From Halalkalicoccus paucihalophilus (GTDB lineage: Archaea; Halobacteriota; Halobacteria; Halobacteriales; Halalkalicoccaceae), in contig NZ_LTAZ01000001.1 of assembly GCF_001593955.1 (NCBI RefSeq), forward strand, positions 62,001 to 126,000: a stretch of DNA of 64,000 nt, read 5' to 3'. The translations under genes were made by a program, and so were the position numbers. The notes below the pieces were generated by a model. That model was not told the origin of the DNA. It worked only from the letters and a program-made list of their open reading frames with translations, and did not search any database. Of the stretch, positions 61,588 to 64,000 are shown in pieces. Position 1 is the first letter of the stretch. Every line of letters starts with the position of its first letter.

Positions 61588-61710
61588 CGCTCGCCCGAAC
61601 AGCACGTCTAGACGGAGCTGCGGCTATTCGTACATGAATAGAAGTATCGACAGCTCCCGTCAAACACCCGAATACGGTCACTCTCGTCAGATCGGCACTC
61701 GGATGAAAGC

Positions 61711-61730
61711 GATAATATATTTATATATGA
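61711..61730 (+). promoter_or_regulatory. AT-rich promoter (TATATTTATATAT) upstream of HalOD1 gene
   Basis: GATAATATATTTATATATGA stands out in GC-rich surroundings. The downstream TATATAT (about 61722-61728) would set the transcription start near 61750-61754, where an in-frame GTG (61754) could serve as a leaderless start nine codons before ATG 61781. Confidence 0.55.
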
Positions 61731-61780
61731 AGGATAATGGTCGAACTGATTATGTGCAGGTCGGCGGGGTCCGAACGAAG

Positions 61781-62098
61781 ATGACTGACGACGGTGACCG
61801 TCAGAACGGTCTCGTCGGCGAGGACGAGCCGCGAGTCTATCAGACGACCCACGACTTCGAGAGCCGACGCGCACTCAGTACGACCGTCATCGAGGCCATC
61901 GAGGAGGCCGTCGACGTCGAGGGACCGTCCTCGCGGGTGCTGGCGGACGTGATCGATCCGGACTGCCTCGACGGGCTCTTTCGACCCGTCCGCCACCGGA
62001 CGGACCGCGACAACGGGGTCGTCCAGTTCCCCCTCGAAGAACACCGGATCACCGTCTACGCCACCGGCGAGATAGAACTCCGGCGGATCGAGGACTAG
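61781..62098 (+). CDS. HalOD1 output-domain protein
   Basis: This 105-residue protein carries the haloarchaeal output domain HalOD1 pattern: STTVIEAIEEAVDVEGPSSRVLADVIDPDCLDGLF, then NGVVQFPLEEHRITVYATGEIELRRI. HalOD1 is found alone or fused to receiver and PAS domains in haloarchaeal signalling, and its molecular action is not known. ATG 61781 is used; GTG 61754 in the same frame matches the TATA spacing better and may be the true start. It overlaps the end of the convergent synthase gene by 4 bp. Confidence 0.8.
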   Translation: MTDDGDRQNGLVGEDEPRVYQTTHDFESRRALSTTVIEAIEEAVDVEGPSSRVLADVIDPDCLDGLFRPVRHRTDRDNGVVQFPLEEHRITVYATGEIELRRIED

Positions 62099-63600
62099 TC
62101 GTCGGCGGGCACCGGCTCCGAACCGGCGACGAGCAGGCGATCCAGCGCGTCGACCATCGCCACGACGCTCGCGCGCGTGATGTCGGCGTCGCTGCGCGCG
62201 ACCGTCACCGTTCGATCCCCGCGCGACATCGTGACCTCGACGGTCACCACGGCGTCCGTGCCGCCGGTGATCGCGTCGACGTGATAGGAATCGAGCTGGG
62301 CGTCGGCCGCCGACCCGAGCGCCTCCCGGACCGCCGAGACCGCCGCATCGACGGGACCGCTGCCGACGCCGCTTGCGACCCGCTCGTCGTCGTCGACGCG
62401 GAGCCGAACGCTCGCGGTGGGCGTCGCGCCGCCGCTCGCCGCGGTGAGGTCGAGCAGTTCGACCCGGCGTTCGCGTTCGGTTCCCCTGACGTCCTCGGTG
62501 ATCGCAAGCAGGTCCGCGTCCGTGACGCGCTTACCGCGGTCCGCGAGTTCCTTGACCCGGGAGACGACCTCCTCGAGGTTCGCCCCGCTCACCTCGACGT
62601 CGTGTTCTGCGAGCGCGGCGCGCGCACCCGCCCGTCCGGTGTGTTTTCCGAGGACGAGCCGGCGTTCCCGACCCACTTTCTCCGGGGAGTAGGGCTCGTA
62701 CATCCGCTCGTCCTTGAGCGTGCCGTCCGTGTGGATCCCGCTTTCGTGTGCGAAGGCGTTCTCGCCGATCACGGCCTTGTTCGGGGGCAAGGGAACGCCG
62801 GTATAGCGCGAGACGAGCCCCGCCAGATCGTATAACTGGGTGGTGTCGACCGTTTCGACCCCGTAGGAGTGATCGAACGCGATCGCCACCTCCTCTAAGG
62901 CGACGTTGCCCGCGCGCTCGCCGACGCCGTTGACGGTCGTGTGGACCAGATCCGCGCCCGCGGCGACGCTCGCAAGCGTGTTCGCCATCCCGAGCCCGAG
63001 GTCGTCGTGGGTGTGGGTACTGGTCGGCCCCAGTTCGGCCAACCGCGAGACGGCCTCTGCGGCTTCATCGGGGCCCGCGTGGCCGACGGTGTCGGCGTAA
63101 CAGACCCGGTCGGCACCAGCCTCTAGTGCCCCGCCGAGCAGTTCGACGAGGAAGTCGAGGTCCGCACGCGAGCCGTCCTCGCCGATGACCTCGACCCAGA
63201 GGCCGTGGTCCGTGGCGTAGTCGACCAGTTCGACCGTGCGCTCGACGACCCCGTCGCGGGTGGTGCCGACCTTGCCCTCGATGTGCCGGTCGCTCGCGGG
63301 GACAACGAGGTTGACGCCGTCGACGCCACACTCGAGCGCGAGGTCGACGTCGCTTTGCACGCCGCGGGCGAAGCTCGTGATCGTCGCGTCCAGCCCGAGG
63401 TCGGTCACACGCGAGATGGTGCGGCGCTCGCCCTCGCCAGTGCAGGCGCTGCCGGCCTCGATGTAGGGCACGGCAGCGGCATCGAGCGCGCGGGCGATAT
63501 CGGCCTTCTGTTCGGGCGACAGCGAGATACCCGGCGCTTGCTCGCCGTCGCGAAGCGTCGTGTCGAGAACGTCTACCGAGTCGAGCGATTCGAGCCGTTC
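62095..63600 (-). CDS. Isopropylmalate/citramalate synthase-family enzyme with anomalous 5' end
   Basis: The frame encodes a DRE-TIM synthase (2-isopropylmalate or (R)-citramalate synthase): VLDTTLRDGEQAPG (about 63570-63529), PYIEAGSACTG, GVNLVVPASDRHIEGKVG, STHTHDDLGLGMAN (HxH metal ligands), GERAGNVALEE, NKAVIGENAFAHESGIHTDG and a C-terminal regulatory domain. The first ATG/GTG/TTG in this frame is GTG 63471, which would remove the essential TTLRDGEQ motif. The frame stays open upstream to TGA 63729 with no start codon. A leaderless-looking ATG at 63697 is in another frame, suggesting a one-base frameshift. The right boundary given here is approximate. Confidence 0.82.
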   Translation of the reverse strand, partial: ERLESLDSVDVLDTTLRDGEQAPGISLSPEQKADIARALDAAAVPYIEAGSACTGEGERRTISRVTDLGLDATITSFARGVQSDVDLALECGVDGVNLVVPASDRHIEGKVGTTRDGVVERTVELVDYATDHGLWVEVIGEDGSRADLDFLVELLGGALEAGADRVCYADTVGHAGPDEAAEAVSRLAELGPTSTHTHDDLGLGMANTLASVAAGADLVHTTVNGVGERAGNVALEEVAIAFDHSYGVETVDTTQLYDLAGLVSRYTGVPLPPNKAVIGENAFAHESGIHTDGTLKDERMYEPYSPEKVGRERRLVLGKHTGRAGARAALAEHDVEVSGANLEEVVSRVKELADRGKRVTDADLLAITEDVRGTERERRVELLDLTAASGGATPTASVRLRVDDDERVASGVGSGPVDAAVSAVREALGSAADAQLDSYHVDAITGGTDAVVTVEVTMSRGDRTVTVARSDADITRASVVAMVDALDRLLVAGSEPVPADD

Positions 63601-63721
63601 GAAAAGTGGGTTATATTCGGGGGAGAATTTCGCATCCAGCCGGGTCGCCCCGACTTCCTCTATCCTCCGTAACCGAATGGTGAGGGTTGCTCTCCATTGT
63701 ACCCTGACGATGGGGCAGGTC

Positions 63722-63728
63722 CTATATC
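63722..63728 (-). promoter_or_regulatory. TATA box 27 bp upstream of ATG 63697
   Basis: On the minus strand GTTGATATAGG (TATA core about 63722-63727) lies 27 bp before ATG 63697, which opens a 28-codon ORF that ends at TAA near 63611. The spacing is ideal for a leaderless mRNA of the synthase gene. A second TATA-like element, GAATATAACC, lies at about 63610-63619. Confidence 0.5.
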
Positions 63729-63763
63729 AACGTGGTGGTCCCGTCAGATAACCGGGGTTCGTA

Positions 63764-64000
63764 TCACTCTACTATCTCGATCCGGTCGCCGACGCGGACG
63801 CCTTCGACGGTTCCCGCCGGGAGTTCGAGGATCCTATCGGCCCGCCCGCGCCCGACGCCGGTCCGGGCGTCCAAACGGTCGACGTGGGTGACCTCGTGGT
63901 CGACGAGCCAGACCGCGTCGATCGGAAACGGGACGAACAGCATGTGCAGCGATCGGGTAACGGGCTTGCCGAACTCGAAGACCAGTGCGTAATCGTCGGG
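63764..64000 (-). CDS. DUF192 family protein, 5' part outside the window
   Basis: The last 78 residues are visible, reading from the window edge: DDYALVFEFGKPVTRSLHMLFVPFPIDAVWLVD, then HEVTHVDRLDARTGVGRGRADRILELPAGTVEGVRVGDRIEIVE. The order (a LHMLFVPFPIDAVWLD-type strand-turn, then a RILELPAG segment and GDRI at the end) matches DUF192, a small beta-barrel family of unknown function; members in other organisms are exported or associated with metal sites. It ends about 35 bp downstream of the synthase promoter region and is co-directional with it. Confidence 0.82.
   Translation of the reverse strand, partial: PDDYALVFEFGKPVTRSLHMLFVPFPIDAVWLVDHEVTHVDRLDARTGVGRGRADRILELPAGTVEGVRVGDRIEIVE

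Overview
This window is a stretch of core chromosome from an extremely halophilic archaeon (class Halobacteria). The DNA is GC-rich, the predicted proteins are rich in Asp and Glu, and many genes are leaderless, with a TATA-like element about 25-30 bp upstream of the start codon. The gene families are haloarchaeal or archaeal: two FtsZs, an RHH regulator of cdrS type, XPB/Bax1, DtdA-type D-aminoacyl-tRNA deacylase, CobY, CbiZ, Spt5-SecE and a HalOD1 protein. I see no insertion sequence, integrase, CRISPR array or rRNA. The genus cannot be fixed from the sequence alone.

Layout. 1-6.6 kb: the 3' end of an NSUN-type RNA m5C methylase with a companion PUA-like protein, an MFS transporter, the Bax1 nuclease and XPB helicase pair, and an HdeD-like membrane protein. 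6.6-14.3 kb: grpE, dnaK and dnaJ, interrupted by an opposite-strand block holding a small membrane protein, an NAD-binding protein, a Rieske-fusion protein and a ZIP transporter. 14-31.3 kb: a mixed housekeeping and metabolic region with a truncated adenylation-domain protein, a dicarboxylate symporter, an acyl-CoA synthetase, PolX, a zinc-finger rhomboid, endonuclease V, glycerate kinase, Xaa-Pro peptidase, a Get3/ArsA ATPase, an aminotransferase and CinA. 31.3-40 kb: secE-spt5, a two-gene insert (polytopic membrane protein plus duplicated-domain Tat lipoprotein), ftsZ1, D-aminoacyl-tRNA deacylase, a Na+/Ca2+ exchanger family protein and aroE. 40-50.6 kb: HhH protein, HTH/Zn-ribbon regulator, sugar nucleotidyltransferase, diphthamide synthase, DUF373 protein, SppA, a long coiled-coil protein, endonuclease IV and the tRNA thiolase NcsA. 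50.6-52.6 kb: ftsZ2-cdrS-cdrL, with palindromic operator candidates. 52.7-61.3 kb: tRNA-Tyr, a winged-helix protein, a second M24 peptidase, and a tightly overlapping cobalamin operon (HAD phosphatase, cbiB, cobS, cobY, cobD, cbiZ, cobA, cbiP). 61.3-64 kb: tRNA-Ser(CGA), a HalOD1 protein, an isopropylmalate/citramalate synthase with a broken or unusual 5' end, and a partial DUF192 protein.

How the genes work together. Three coherent systems stand out: the DnaK chaperone system, the cell-division set (ftsZ1, ftsZ2 and the CdrS/CdrL regulators, all within about 17 kb), and the adenosylcobalamin salvage and nucleotide-loop operon. The operon lacks a recognisable CobC or CobZ but begins with an overlapping HAD phosphatase.

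The most unusual DNA-level features are tandem copies of the dnaK 3' end whose hairpins span the stop codon, a twin-hairpin insertion inside the ncsA reading frame, a stop-spanning hairpin at spt5, a leaderless mini-ORF coupled to sppA, and the palindromes upstream of cdrS-ftsZ2.
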